From positions 62,001 through 126,000 of the forward strand of contig NZ_JANU01000006.1 of assembly GCF_001044395.1 (NCBI RefSeq): a DNA stretch of 64,000 nt, written 5' to 3'. This DNA comes from Caenimonas sp. SL110 (GTDB lineage Bacteria; Pseudomonadota; Gammaproteobacteria; Burkholderiales; Burkholderiaceae_C). How positions within the stretch are numbered: position 1 is the stretch's first letter; each line of letters begins with the position of its first letter. The notes below the pieces were generated by a model. The model had not been told where the DNA came from, did not search any database, and worked only from the letters and a program-made list of their open reading frames with translations. The position numbers were made by a program, and so were the translations under genes. Below, piece by piece: positions 8,632-17,383 of this stretch.

Positions 8632-10320
8632 TCAGATCCGTTTCCAGTCGAATTTCGCTTTCTTTCCGGTACCGAAGAGCTTGAGTGCGCCCTCTTCGCC
8701 CACTGCGTTGGGCCGGATGAAAATCCAGTTTTGCCAGGCGGACAAACGTCCGAAAACACGCGTCTCCATCGTTTCCTTGCCGGGGAAACGCAGCGACGCT
8801 TCCATGCCCGTGAGCGCATCCGGCGACAGCGACGCGCGCTCCTCCAGCATGATGCGAATCTCGTCGTCCCAGTCGATGTCATCGGGGGTCAGCGTGACCA
8901 GGCCCAGGGCCAGTGCCTGGTCCGCACGCAGCGGGCTGTCCTGCAATGCCTGCAACTGGGCGATGGTCTGTTCGTCTTCGCAGAACCGGGTCTGCAAGCG
9001 TGTGAGCGCGTTGACTTCAGGGTACCTGCCGAAGTTGGCCGCGTTCAACTGCAGCGAAGGCGCAGCGTCCGGCGAATCGGGCAGGTCCAGCATGTAGATG
9101 CGGTCGCAGGCGAGCGCCAGTTCAAAGAACGTCCCGGCGAAGCACGAACCCGCGTCAACCAGGGCGATCAGCGAGCGGCTCGTCACGTCGAGCCTTGCCA
9201 GCGTGCGCCGCAGTGCACCGGTGGTCTCGCGTACGAGCCAGTGGTCCTTGTGCTGCTCCAGCACTGCATCGGCCTGCATCACATGATGCGCATCGCCGCG
9301 TGTCTTGATGACCCAGGTGCCGATCTCCAGTTCGTTGGTGCGCAGGTTCAGGATCAGGTCGTCGAGCTCGCGCGCCAACTGAAGCGGCCACCAGTTCGCG
9401 CCGGCTGCCTCGATGGCTTCAGGCTTGCTTTCAATCGCTGCCCTGGGCGCGCTCACGGTGATGGTCGCGATGCGCGTTGCTCGGTCGATCTCGGCGCTGA
9501 CCGTTGCGTAGTAGTAGCCGCCGTCTTCAATTCGAGGTGCAAGCGGCGTGAGCTCAATGCCCTGGGTCCCGCTGCGGTTGGATTGCTTGCGAAGTGCTTC
9601 CACTTCGGCCGCGACCAGCTGCGCAAACTGCTGCGGCTTCGCGTGCCCGTCGATCAGTTTCCAGTCGCGGGCGCGGTCTGCGCGAACACCCTCGCTGGTC
9701 GTGCAAAAAATGTCAGCGAGATCGCGGCGCACCTTGCGCTTGTCCGTCACACGGGTCAGTCCGCCGGTGCCGGGCAACACGCCAAGCAGCGGCACCTCGG
9801 GCAGGCTCACCGTGCTGGCACGGTCGTCGATCATGACGATGCGGTCACAAGCCAGCGCCAGCTCATAACCACCGCCTGCACATGCGCCCGTCACAGCCGC
9901 AAGCGACTTCAGTCCGTCATTGCGCGACGAATCCTCCAGCCCGTTGCGCGTCTCATTCGTGAACTTGCAGAAGTTCACTTTCCAGGCGTGGGTGGAAAGG
10001 CCCAGCATGTAGATGTTGGCGCCCGAGCACCAGATCTTTTCCTTGCCGCTTTCAAACACCACCACCTTGACTTGCGGATGCTCGAAACGCACACGGTTGA
10101 TCGCATCGTGCAGCTCGATGTCAACGCCCAGGTCGTAGCTATTGAGCTTGAGCTTGTAGCCCGGCTTGATGCCGCCGTCTTCATTGATATCGAGCTTCAG
10201 GCGAGCGACATCGCCATCGACTGTCAGCGTCCAGTGCTGGTACCTGGACGGGTGCGTCGCGAAGCTCACCATTTCGCGGTCGCCCTGCTTGAACAGGAGT
10301 GGTTCGGTCATTGCGTTCAT
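8632..10320 (-). CDS. boxC: 2,3-epoxybenzoyl-CoA dihydrolase BoxC
   Basis: A 562-residue crotonase-fold enzyme with two enoyl-CoA-hydratase-like regions. The first contains VTGACAGGGYELALACDRI near residue 145, the second AGSCFAGTFFELALACDRI in the C-terminal half. BoxC opens the benzoyl-CoA epoxide ring to 3,4-dehydroadipyl-CoA semialdehyde plus formate. Length and the duplicated ELALACDRI motif match the family. It lies between boxR (27 bp upstream) and boxB in one transcription unit. Confidence 0.96.
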   Translation of the reverse strand: MNAMTEPLLFKQGDREMVSFATHPSRYQHWTLTVDGDVARLKLDINEDGGIKPGYKLKLNSYDLGVDIELHDAINRVRFEHPQVKVVVFESGKEKIWCSGANIYMLGLSTHAWKVNFCKFTNETRNGLEDSSRNDGLKSLAAVTGACAGGGYELALACDRIVMIDDRASTVSLPEVPLLGVLPGTGGLTRVTDKRKVRRDLADIFCTTSEGVRADRARDWKLIDGHAKPQQFAQLVAAEVEALRKQSNRSGTQGIELTPLAPRIEDGGYYYATVSAEIDRATRIATITVSAPRAAIESKPEAIEAAGANWWPLQLARELDDLILNLRTNELEIGTWVIKTRGDAHHVMQADAVLEQHKDHWLVRETTGALRRTLARLDVTSRSLIALVDAGSCFAGTFFELALACDRIYMLDLPDSPDAAPSLQLNAANFGRYPEVNALTRLQTRFCEDEQTIAQLQALQDSPLRADQALALGLVTLTPDDIDWDDEIRIMLEERASLSPDALTGMEASLRFPGKETMETRVFGRLSAWQNWIFIRPNAVGEEGALKLFGTGKKAKFDWKRI

Positions 10321-10347
10321 GTGTGTCCTCGGGTCAGGTTGTGCGTT

Positions 10348-11220
10348 TCAGGGAACAGCGCGTTCCAGGTCTTTGAGCGATTGCTTGACGGTGCGGGCTG
10401 CCGTATCGACGACGGCATCAGCGCGCGCATAGAGCGCCTCGCGGCTGGCAAGGATCCGGCGGATGTCTTCCATCGCCTCCACCGTGGCGCCGCTGGTGGA
10501 ATCAAACGGGCGCATATCGCCCTGCGCCACCACGCGGCTCATGTGTTCTTCGGGGTTGGCCTTGAGCCAGACGCAATAGAAGCGGCTTTGCAGCAGGTCG
10601 AATGTTTCGCGCTCGCTCACGATGCTGCCGCCGGTTGTCATCACGACGCCATCGGCGTGGTCTTCGGCGATGCGAAAAAGCGCGCGCCGCTCATAGCGGC
10701 GGTAGCCGCCCTGCCCGTGCAGCAGCAGGATCTCATTCATGCTGGTGCCGGCTTCGCGCTCGATCTCCCGATCCAGTTCGATGAAGGGCACGCCGCGCGC
10801 GGCAGCCAGTTGCGCGCCAAGCGTCGTCTTGCCCGCACCGCGAAGGCCGATCAACGCGACACGCTTTTCGCGACCTTCGGCGTCACCGATTCCGAAGGTT
10901 GTCGCGAGCAGCGAATGCGCCTGGTCGAGCTGCGCATCTTCCAGTCGACCCAGCAATGAATAGAGACGGCTGAGCGCGGGACGCGGCGCATCCTGCAGCA
11001 ATTCAAGAATCGTGATGTTCAGTGCGCGAGCAGCCGCTTCCAGCGAGTTGATGGAGACATTGCCCTTGCCGCTTTCCACGTCAGCGAGAAAGCGCTCGGA
11101 CAAACCCGAGTCGGCGGCGAGCTGCTTGCGCGTCATGCCGCGCCGGGCCCGCCACGCACGCACACGAGCACCCAGTTCAGCCAGGGTGGCCTTGCTTTCG
11201 TGCTCGGTTGTTGCTTGCAT
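10348..11220 (-). CDS. boxR: BoxR/BzdR-type benzoyl-CoA-responsive regulator
   Basis: A 290-residue fusion. An N-terminal XRE-type helix-turn-helix (LGARVRAWRARRGMTRKQLA, residues 17-75) is joined to a shikimate-kinase-like domain with P-loop GLRGAGKTT near residue 125. This architecture defines BoxR/BzdR, which bind benzoyl-CoA and control the benzoate genes. It is the first gene of the minus-strand unit boxR-boxC-boxB and is divergent from the flavodoxin-ligase-transporter unit, so the 107 bp in front of it is the natural control region. Confidence 0.95.
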   Translation of the reverse strand: MQATTEHESKATLAELGARVRAWRARRGMTRKQLAADSGLSERFLADVESGKGNVSINSLEAAARALNITILELLQDAPRPALSRLYSLLGRLEDAQLDQAHSLLATTFGIGDAEGREKRVALIGLRGAGKTTLGAQLAAARGVPFIELDREIEREAGTSMNEILLLHGQGGYRRYERRALFRIAEDHADGVVMTTGGSIVSERETFDLLQSRFYCVWLKANPEEHMSRVVAQGDMRPFDSTSGATVEAMEDIRRILASREALYARADAVVDTAARTVKQSLKDLERAVP

Positions 11221-11259
11221 GTCAGGTTTTTCTGCGTGGGACTTGCGCTAGATCAAGAT

Positions 11260-11273
11260 TGCAGTATACTTCC
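11260..11273. promoter_or_regulatory. candidate BoxR operator half-site (TGCA-N6-TTCC)
   Basis: TGCAGTATACTTCC keeps one arm of the TGCA-N6-TGCA palindrome reported for BzdR/BoxR. Its centre is 30 bp, about three helical turns, from the better site at 11290-11303. Confidence 0.4.
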
Positions 11274-11289
11274 TATCAATCGCATGTCA

Positions 11290-11303
11290 AGCAGTTTACT
11301 GCA
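11290..11303. promoter_or_regulatory. candidate BoxR operator (AGCA-N6-TGCA)
   Basis: AGCAGTTTACTGCA is one base from TGCA-N6-TGCA and is itself a palindrome (GCAGT-TT-ACTGC). It sits in the divergent region between boxR and the flavodoxin gene, immediately upstream of the flavodoxin ribosome binding site. Confidence 0.5.
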
Positions 11304-11327
11304 TGCAACCCAAGGATGAACAGATAT

Positions 11328-11801
11328 ATGAAGCTCAAGATCCTCGTTGGCACCATGACCAGCACCGCCGACTATGTTGCGCAAGCGATCCAGATGGATT
11401 GCGCCGACCTTGTCGAAGACATCGAAGTGCTGCTGATGGACGGCCTCGATATCAGTGCATTCGATGAAGCAGATGCACTTTATCTCATCTGCTCGTCCAC
11501 TTATGGGTCGGGCGACGTGCCGGACAACGCCCGCATGCTCTACGACTCCCTCGACTCGCAACCGAAATTCCTGGGGCATGTTCGCTATGGCGTGATCGCA
11601 CTCGGCGACCGCACGTATCTCAACACCTTCTGCTTTGGCGGCAAGAAATTCGACGAGCGTCTGCAGGGCCTGGGCGCGCAGCGTGTTGGCGAGGTCTGGT
11701 GCCACGACGCGAGTGCCGGCACGCTGCCAGAAGAGCTCGGCGCAGTGTGGTGCCGGGAGTGGCTTGCACAGGCACTGACGCTTGCTCCCGTCGCCGCCTG
11801 A
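11328..11801 (+). CDS. flavodoxin domain protein (MioC-like)
   Basis: A 157-residue flavodoxin. The FMN phosphate loop reads GTMTSTADYVAQ at the N-terminus, the second FMN loop STYGSGDVPDNA, and the third ALGDRTYLNTFCFGGKKFDERL, close to MioC. The ATG at 11328, about 12 bases after AAGGA, is preferred over 11316, where the Shine-Dalgarno would touch the start. It is divergent from boxR and only 15 bp before the benzoate-CoA ligase gene, so it belongs to the benzoate unit. It may carry electrons to BoxB in the absence of a linked boxA; that is inference. Confidence 0.85.
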   Translation: MKLKILVGTMTSTADYVAQAIQMDCADLVEDIEVLLMDGLDISAFDEADALYLICSSTYGSGDVPDNARMLYDSLDSQPKFLGHVRYGVIALGDRTYLNTFCFGGKKFDERLQGLGAQRVGEVWCHDASAGTLPEELGAVWCREWLAQALTLAPVAA

Positions 11802-11816
11802 ACGCGAACCCGTCCC

Positions 11817-13412
11817 ATGCGAGCGAGCCGCGCCGACCATTCCCATACGCCGCCGCGGATTGAAATCCCCCGGGATTACAACGCGGCCCACGACCTCCTC
11901 AGCCGCAATGCGGCACGCCCGGACAAGGTCGCTTTCATTGATGCCGCCTCAGGTGCACAGCTGACCTACGGCGAACTCGCCGACCAGGCCTACCGGCTGG
12001 CGAACGCGTTGCGCGCACGCGGCTTCGCGCCCGAAACACGCGTGATGGTCGCCATGCTCGACACGCTGGAATGGCCTGTCGTTTTTCTCGGATGCATCCT
12101 GGCCGGCGTGATCCCGGTCGCAGCGAACACACTGCTCACGAGCAAAGATTTCGACTTCATGCTGCGCGATTCGCGCGCCCAGGCTCTCTTCGTTTCGAAG
12201 CCGCTCCTGCCTGCGTTCGAGCCGCTCATCGCAAACATTTCCTCATTGCGCAGCGTCATCGTTGCCGGCACCGATGGCGACAACTCGGTGGCAGCGCTGG
12301 TGGCCTCGGGCGATGCCTCGCACACCGTCACCGAGACCTGTGCAGACGACGCGTGTTTCTGGCTGTATTCCAGCGGCTCCACCGGCACACCCAAGGGCAC
12401 GGTGCATCTTCACAGCCACCTGGTCCAGACGGCTGAGCTTTACGGGCGTGGCGTGCTGGGCATTCGACAAGACGACGTCGTTTATTCGGCGGCCAAGTTC
12501 TTCTTCGCGTATGGACTGGGCAACAGCCTCACGTTTCCGATCAGCGTCGGTGCGACCACGGTGCTGCTGCCCACGCGTCCCACACCGGCCGATGTTTTCA
12601 ATGTCCTGAAGAAATTCAGACCGACGATTTTTTACGGCGTTCCCACGCTTTACGCCGCGCTGCTGGCAGACCCTGCAAAGCCATCACGCAGCGAGTTGCG
12701 CCTGCGCGTTTGCACCAGCGCGGGGGAAGCCCTGCCCGCCGAGATCGGCAAGCGCTGGACCGAGACCTACGCCTGCGAAATTCTCGATGGCATCGGCTCG
12801 ACCGAGATGCTGCACATCTTCCTGTCCAATCGCCCCGGCGAGGTCCGCTATGGCACGACGGGCAAGGCCGTGCCGGGGTACGAGCTGAGAATCGTCGGCG
12901 ACGACGGACGTGAATGCGGCCCCGATGAAATCGGCGAGTTGCAGATCAAGGGTCCGAGCGCAGCGATCATGTACTGGAACAGCCGCGAAAAAACCAAGTC
13001 CACATTCGCCGGCGAGTGGACACGAAGCGGCGATAAATACACCTGCAGCGACGACGGCTTCTACACCTACGGCGGCCGCACCGACGACATGCTCAAGGTC
13101 GGCGGCATCTACGTATCGCCCTTCGAAGTCGAAGCCTGCCTGATGACACACGCCAGCGTGCTCGAAGCGGCTGTGGTGGGTATTGCGGACTCGGACGATC
13201 TGGTCAAGCCCAAGGCTTTTGTTGTGCTCAAGGCAGGCCAGCCCGCCTCGGCCAGCGACCTGCAAATGCATGTGAAGAGCCTGCTCGCTCCCTACAAATA
13301 CCCGCGCTGGATCGAGTTCGTCTCCGAGCTGCCCAAGACCGCAACCGGCAAGATCCAGCGCTTCAAGCTGAGGTCGGCGTCTGCACCGTCGTCACCGTCA
13401 AACTCCGGGTAA
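11817..13412 (+). CDS. bclA: benzoate-CoA ligase
   Basis: A 531-residue ANL-family acyl-CoA synthetase. The P-loop-like motif YSSGSTGTPKG lies near residue 185, the adenylate motif is YGGRTDDMLKVGG, and the catalytic lysine is in KTATGKIQRF near residue 511. FFFAYGLGNSLTFP is typical of benzoate-CoA ligases. It activates benzoate with ATP and CoA, giving the inducer and substrate of the box pathway. It sits between the flavodoxin and the ABC importer genes, facing away from boxR. Confidence 0.93.
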   Translation: MRASRADHSHTPPRIEIPRDYNAAHDLLSRNAARPDKVAFIDAASGAQLTYGELADQAYRLANALRARGFAPETRVMVAMLDTLEWPVVFLGCILAGVIPVAANTLLTSKDFDFMLRDSRAQALFVSKPLLPAFEPLIANISSLRSVIVAGTDGDNSVAALVASGDASHTVTETCADDACFWLYSSGSTGTPKGTVHLHSHLVQTAELYGRGVLGIRQDDVVYSAAKFFFAYGLGNSLTFPISVGATTVLLPTRPTPADVFNVLKKFRPTIFYGVPTLYAALLADPAKPSRSELRLRVCTSAGEALPAEIGKRWTETYACEILDGIGSTEMLHIFLSNRPGEVRYGTTGKAVPGYELRIVGDDGRECGPDEIGELQIKGPSAAIMYWNSREKTKSTFAGEWTRSGDKYTCSDDGFYTYGGRTDDMLKVGGIYVSPFEVEACLMTHASVLEAAVVGIADSDDLVKPKAFVVLKAGQPASASDLQMHVKSLLAPYKYPRWIEFVSELPKTATGKIQRFKLRSASAPSSPSNSG

Positions 13413-13485
13413 GCCACAGTACGATCGTCCTCGCAGCGGACAGAAAATGCTTTAGGCTTCAATTAATTCACAGAGGAAGAAACCC

Positions 13486-14673
13486 ATGACCACTCGCCGT
13501 CTCGTGCTGACCCGTAGCGCCGCCATCGTGGGCGCAGCGTCCACTGGTTTGCTGCTGCCGCAGATCACCCGCGCCCAGGGCAACAAGGTGCGCGTGGGCC
13601 TGATGCTGCCGTACACCGGCACGTTCGCGCAGTTGGGCGTTGCGATCGAAAACGGCGTTCGCATGGCCATCAACGAAAAGGGCGGCAAGCTCGGCGGTCG
13701 CGACATCGAGTGGTTCAAGGTCGACGACGAATCCGAGCCGTCCAAGGGCGTCGAAAACGCCACCAAGCTGGTGCAGCGCGACAAGGTCGATGTGCTCATC
13801 GGCACGGTTCACTCGGGCGTGCAGATGGGCATCCAGCGCGTGGTCCGCGACAGCGGCACGCTCTGCCTGATTCCCAACGCAGGCGTTCACGCGGCAACGC
13901 GCGCCCTGTGCGCACCCAATGTGTTCCGCACCTCGTTCACCAACTCGCAGCCCACGCTCGCGCTCGGCAAGGCGATGGTGGACAAGGGCCACAAGAAGGC
14001 CGTGTGGATCACCTGGAAGTACGCCGCGGGCGACGAAGCCTACGAAGGCTTCAAGGAAAGCTACACCGCAGCAGGCGGCACCATCGTCAAGGAACTGGGC
14101 CTGCCCTTCCCCAACGTCGAGTTCCAGGCGCTGCTCACCGAGATCGCATCGATCAAGCCCGACGCAGTGGCCTGCTTCTTCGCAGGCGGCGGCGCAGCCA
14201 AGTTCATCCGCGACTACGCGGCTGCCGGCCTCAAGGGTCGCATTCCGCTGTACGGCTCGGGCTTCCTGACTGAAGGCGTGCTCGACGCTGCCGGTCCCGC
14301 AGCCGACGGCATCATCACCACGATGCACTACAGCGACTCGCTCGACACGCCGCGCAACAAGCAGTTCCGCAGCGCCTACGCATCGCAGTTCAAGATGCAG
14401 CCGGACGTGTATGCGGTGCAAGGCTACGACACGGGCTTGCTGCTGTCGCAGGGCGCTGCCGCCGTCAAGGGCGACCTGGCCAACAAGCAGGCGCTCTACA
14501 AGGCCATGGAGTCCGCCACCATCGACAGCCCACGCGGCAAGTGGACGATGAGCAAGTCGCACAACCCGGTGCAGGACATGTACCTGCGCGTGGTCGAGAA
14601 CAAGGAAAACAAGGTGATCGGCGTGGCCGCCAAGGCGCTGGCCGATTCGGGCGCCGGCTGCAAGATGGGCTGA
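13486..14673 (+). CDS. branched-chain/aromatic acid ABC transporter substrate-binding protein
   Basis: A 395-residue periplasmic binding protein of the Leu/Ile/Val (Peripla_BP_6) type. It has an N-terminal export signal with an RR pair and a hydrophobic core (LTRSAAIVGAASTGLLLP), then KVRVGLMLPYTGTFAQLGVAIENG, the standard opening of this family. A GAGGAAGAAA ribosome binding site precedes the ATG. Its place after benzoate-CoA ligase and before livHMGF-type genes indicates benzoate or a related aromatic acid as ligand. Confidence 0.9.
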   Translation: MTTRRLVLTRSAAIVGAASTGLLLPQITRAQGNKVRVGLMLPYTGTFAQLGVAIENGVRMAINEKGGKLGGRDIEWFKVDDESEPSKGVENATKLVQRDKVDVLIGTVHSGVQMGIQRVVRDSGTLCLIPNAGVHAATRALCAPNVFRTSFTNSQPTLALGKAMVDKGHKKAVWITWKYAAGDEAYEGFKESYTAAGGTIVKELGLPFPNVEFQALLTEIASIKPDAVACFFAGGGAAKFIRDYAAAGLKGRIPLYGSGFLTEGVLDAAGPAADGIITTMHYSDSLDTPRNKQFRSAYASQFKMQPDVYAVQGYDTGLLLSQGAAAVKGDLANKQALYKAMESATIDSPRGKWTMSKSHNPVQDMYLRVVENKENKVIGVAAKALADSGAGCKMG

Positions 14674-14681
14674 GCCGAATG

Positions 14682-14875
14682 GCTGTCATGCCGGATTTGA
14701 TCCGGCATCCAACGCGAAGCGGCGACTGCGCTCGATCCACGATGGATTGCGGATCAAGTCCGCAATGACAGCCACTAACATTTGTCATGCCGGACTTGAT
14801 CCGGCATCCACCGCGAAGCGGCGACTGCGCTCATTCCACGATGGATTGCGGATCGAGTCCGCAATGACAGCCAAC
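14682..14875. repeat. composite palindromic repeat cluster 3 (tandem 91-bp copies)
   Basis: Two direct copies of about 91 bp (14684-14774 and 14783-14873). Each is made of a TGTCATGCCGGA-TTGATCC palindrome, a CGCGAAGCGGCGACTGCGCTC spacer and an inverted ATTGCGGAT-palindrome-TGACAGCCA. The copies differ at only a few positions, suggesting recent duplication. They end about 10 bp before the LysE-type gene, inside the transporter unit. Confidence 0.9.
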
Positions 14876-14882
14876 TGAAGCA

Positions 14883-15503
14883 ATGACCCTCACCACCTAC
14901 CTCCTCTACGTCGCCGCCGTCCTGCTCTTGATCGTGACCCCGGGTCCGACCATGCTGATGTGCATGACGAACTCGGTCAATCACGGGCCGCGCCATGCGA
15001 TGACGTCGGTCGCCGGCGCGGTGACTGCGGTGCTCGCGGTCATGGCACTGTCCGCGATGGGTCTCGGCGCGTTGCTGGCGACTTCAGAGACGGCCTTCAC
15101 GGTTGCGAAGGTGGTCGGCGCGGCCTATCTCATCTGGCTGGGCGTCAAGACCTTTCGCAGCAAGTCCATGCTGATGGTCGAAGGTGACGCGCTGCCCCGT
15201 CGCCGCTCGTTCTACCTGCAAGGCTTCATGGTGGGCGCGAGCAACCCCAAGGCGGTGTTGTTCTTTGCGGCTTTCTTTCCGCAGTTCCTCAATCCTGCAG
15301 AGCCCATCGCTCCCCAGTTCGCGATCCTCGCCCTCACCTTCATGGCATTCGAGTTCGCAGTCCTGACCGCATGCGCGCTCGGCGTGGCAAAGCTCGTGCC
15401 CCTGCTTCGCACCAGCGGTATCGTGCGCTGGATCAACCGCGTGTGCGGCGGTCTCTTCACTGTCATGGGCGGCCTGCTGCTGCTGACACGCCGCAACGCC
15501 TGA
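14883..15503 (+). CDS. LysE/RhtB family exporter
   Basis: A 206-residue membrane protein with about six hydrophobic segments and the family opening LLIVTPGPTMLMCMTNSVNHGPRHA; GASNPKAVLFFAAFFPQFL is the second conserved block. Members export amino acids or small metabolites. It is unusual that an exporter gene sits between the binding protein and the permeases of an ABC importer. It may export an aromatic intermediate or simply have inserted there with the flanking repeats. Confidence 0.9.
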   Translation: MTLTTYLLYVAAVLLLIVTPGPTMLMCMTNSVNHGPRHAMTSVAGAVTAVLAVMALSAMGLGALLATSETAFTVAKVVGAAYLIWLGVKTFRSKSMLMVEGDALPRRRSFYLQGFMVGASNPKAVLFFAAFFPQFLNPAEPIAPQFAILALTFMAFEFAVLTACALGVAKLVPLLRTSGIVRWINRVCGGLFTVMGGLLLLTRRNA

Positions 15504-15533
15504 GCGCTTGACCGACTGATTGCCTGAACGCCT

Positions 15534-16397
15534 GTGGATCTCGCCAACTTCCTGATTCAACTCCTGAACAGCGTGCAGTACGGACTGCTGCTGTTCATGC
15601 TGGCAGCCGGCCTGACGCTGATCTTCGGGATCATGGGCGTGGTGAACCTGGCGCATGGCAGCTTCTACATGCTGGGTGCCTACCTCGCGTGGTCGCTCTC
15701 CAGCATGACCGGCAGCTTCACGATTGCCATCATCGGCGGCGCGGTGCTGTCGGTGATCTTCGGCCTGATACTGGAGCGGCTGCTATTTCGCCACTTCTAC
15801 GAGCGCGACCACCTCGACCAGGTGCTGCTCACCTTCGGCCTGATCTACATCTTTGAAGAAGTGCGCTCCATCCTGTGGGGTGACGATGTTCATGGCGTCA
15901 CGATTCCGCAGTTGCTGTCGGCTTCGATTCCCCTCACCGACAACCTTTCTTATCCGGTGTATCGCCTGTTCATGTCGGGCGTGTGCATTGCGCTGGCGAT
16001 CGGGCTCTACCTGCTGATCTCCAGGACGCGCCTGGGCATGAAGATTCGAGCCGGCGCATTCAACCGCGACATGACCGAGTCGCTGGGCGTCAACATCAAG
16101 CTGATTCATGCCGTGGTGTTCGCCATCGGTGTTGCGCTTGCCACCATCGCCGGCATGATCGCGTCGCCGATCTCCAGCGTGTACCCCAACATGGGCTCGC
16201 AAGTCCTCATCATGTGCTTTGTGGTCGTGGTGATTGGTGGCATCGGGTCGGTGCGAGGCGCCTTGATTTCTGCGCTGCTCGTCGGCCTGGTCGACACCTT
16301 CGGCAAGGTGCTGCTGCCGCAAGTCGCGGGAATGCTCGTTTACATGCTGATGGCAGCCGTGCTGCTGTGGAAACCCGAAGGGCTGTTCAAGCAATGA
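15534..16397 (+). CDS. ABC transporter permease, LivH type
   Basis: A 287-residue inner-membrane permease starting at GTG (MDLANFLIQLLNSVQYGLL after initiator conversion). The motif GIMGVVNLAHGSFYMLGAY is diagnostic of LivH-type permeases, and the C-terminus VLLWKPEGLF is also typical. The stop overlaps the next ATG as ATGA, so it is coupled to the livM-type gene. It is part of the importer next to the benzoate genes. Confidence 0.93.
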   Translation: MDLANFLIQLLNSVQYGLLLFMLAAGLTLIFGIMGVVNLAHGSFYMLGAYLAWSLSSMTGSFTIAIIGGAVLSVIFGLILERLLFRHFYERDHLDQVLLTFGLIYIFEEVRSILWGDDVHGVTIPQLLSASIPLTDNLSYPVYRLFMSGVCIALAIGLYLLISRTRLGMKIRAGAFNRDMTESLGVNIKLIHAVVFAIGVALATIAGMIASPISSVYPNMGSQVLIMCFVVVVIGGIGSVRGALISALLVGLVDTFGKVLLPQVAGMLVYMLMAAVLLWKPEGLFKQ

Positions 16398-17383
16398 AGG
16401 CCAATCTCGAAACGCTTCCACGCAGCTTGCAGGTCGTCGTCGGGCTGGGGCTCGTTGCGCTGGTCGTGTTCCCATTCGTGGGAACCGAGTTCTACGCGCA
16501 GATGGTCGCGCGAATGATGATCCTGGGCATCTTTGCGATGAGCCTGGACTTGCTGCTCGGCGTGACCGGCCTGGTGTCGCTGGGTCACGCGGCATTCTTC
16601 GGCCTGGCAGGTTATGCGCTGGCATTCCTCACACCTGCGGGCGAAGCAGTGAGCCTGTGGTGGACGCTGCCCGCCGCTGTGGCTGCATCGGGCCTTGCCG
16701 CACTGGTGATCGGGTTCTTCGTGGTTCGCACGCACGGCATCTACTTCATCATGGTGACGATGGCGTTTGCGCAGATGGTGTTCTTCCTGTTCTTCGACAA
16801 CAAGGCGCTCGGTGGATCGGACGGCATCTACGTCAACTTCAAGCCGTCTGCAGCGCTGTTCGACCTGGAAAACAAGAAGGCGTTTTATTACTTCACGCTG
16901 GCCATGATGGTGCTGGTGTACGCCTTCCTGCGCCGCCTGTTGTGGTCGCCGTTTGGACGCGTGCTGGCCGGCATCCGCATCAACGAGCACCGCATGCGCG
17001 CGATGGGCTATGGCACCTTCGGCTACAAGCTCGCCGCATTCACGTTGTCGGGTGCGCTGGCCGGACTGGCCGGCTACCTGTGGGCGGCGCAGACCGGATT
17101 TGTGAACCCTGAGCTGATGGGTTTCCACATGAGCGCGCACGCCATCATGATGGTGATCCTGGGCGGCATGGGCAACTTCGCAGGCGCGATCATCGGCTCG
17201 TTCGCATTCGAATACCTGCTGCATGTGTTCAAGGATTTGCCGCAGGTGGGCAGCGTGAACCTGGGCAAGCACTGGCAGTTGTGGATGGGCATCTTCATCG
17301 TGCTCGTCGTGGCATTTGCGCCGCGCGGATTGCTCGGCCTGGCCGAACGCCTCTCGCGTCGCAAGGAGGCTGGCGATGTCTGA
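16394..17383 (+). CDS. ABC transporter permease, LivM type
   Basis: A 329-residue permease. The start at ATG 16394 overlaps the livH-type stop; longer upstream readings of this frame lie inside livH. It contains the LivM signature LLLGVTGLVSLGHAAFFGLAGYA and later GGMGNFAGAIIGSFAFEYL. It pairs with the LivH-type subunit in the membrane. Confidence 0.93.
   Translation: MKANLETLPRSLQVVVGLGLVALVVFPFVGTEFYAQMVARMMILGIFAMSLDLLLGVTGLVSLGHAAFFGLAGYALAFLTPAGEAVSLWWTLPAAVAASGLAALVIGFFVVRTHGIYFIMVTMAFAQMVFFLFFDNKALGGSDGIYVNFKPSAALFDLENKKAFYYFTLAMMVLVYAFLRRLLWSPFGRVLAGIRINEHRMRAMGYGTFGYKLAAFTLSGALAGLAGYLWAAQTGFVNPELMGFHMSAHAIMMVILGGMGNFAGAIIGSFAFEYLLHVFKDLPQVGSVNLGKHWQLWMGIFIVLVVAFAPRGLLGLAERLSRRKEAGDV

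Noticed and set aside
8731-10959. 742-codon plus-strand open frame
   Set aside because: It lies antisense to boxC and boxR, which have clear family motifs. Long antisense frames are common in GC-rich coding DNA, and the translation has no domain features.
14684-14873. Possible CRISPR-like direct repeats
   Set aside because: Only two copies with an 8-bp gap, each an internally palindromic intergenic repeat also seen elsewhere in the window; no spacer pattern or cas genes.
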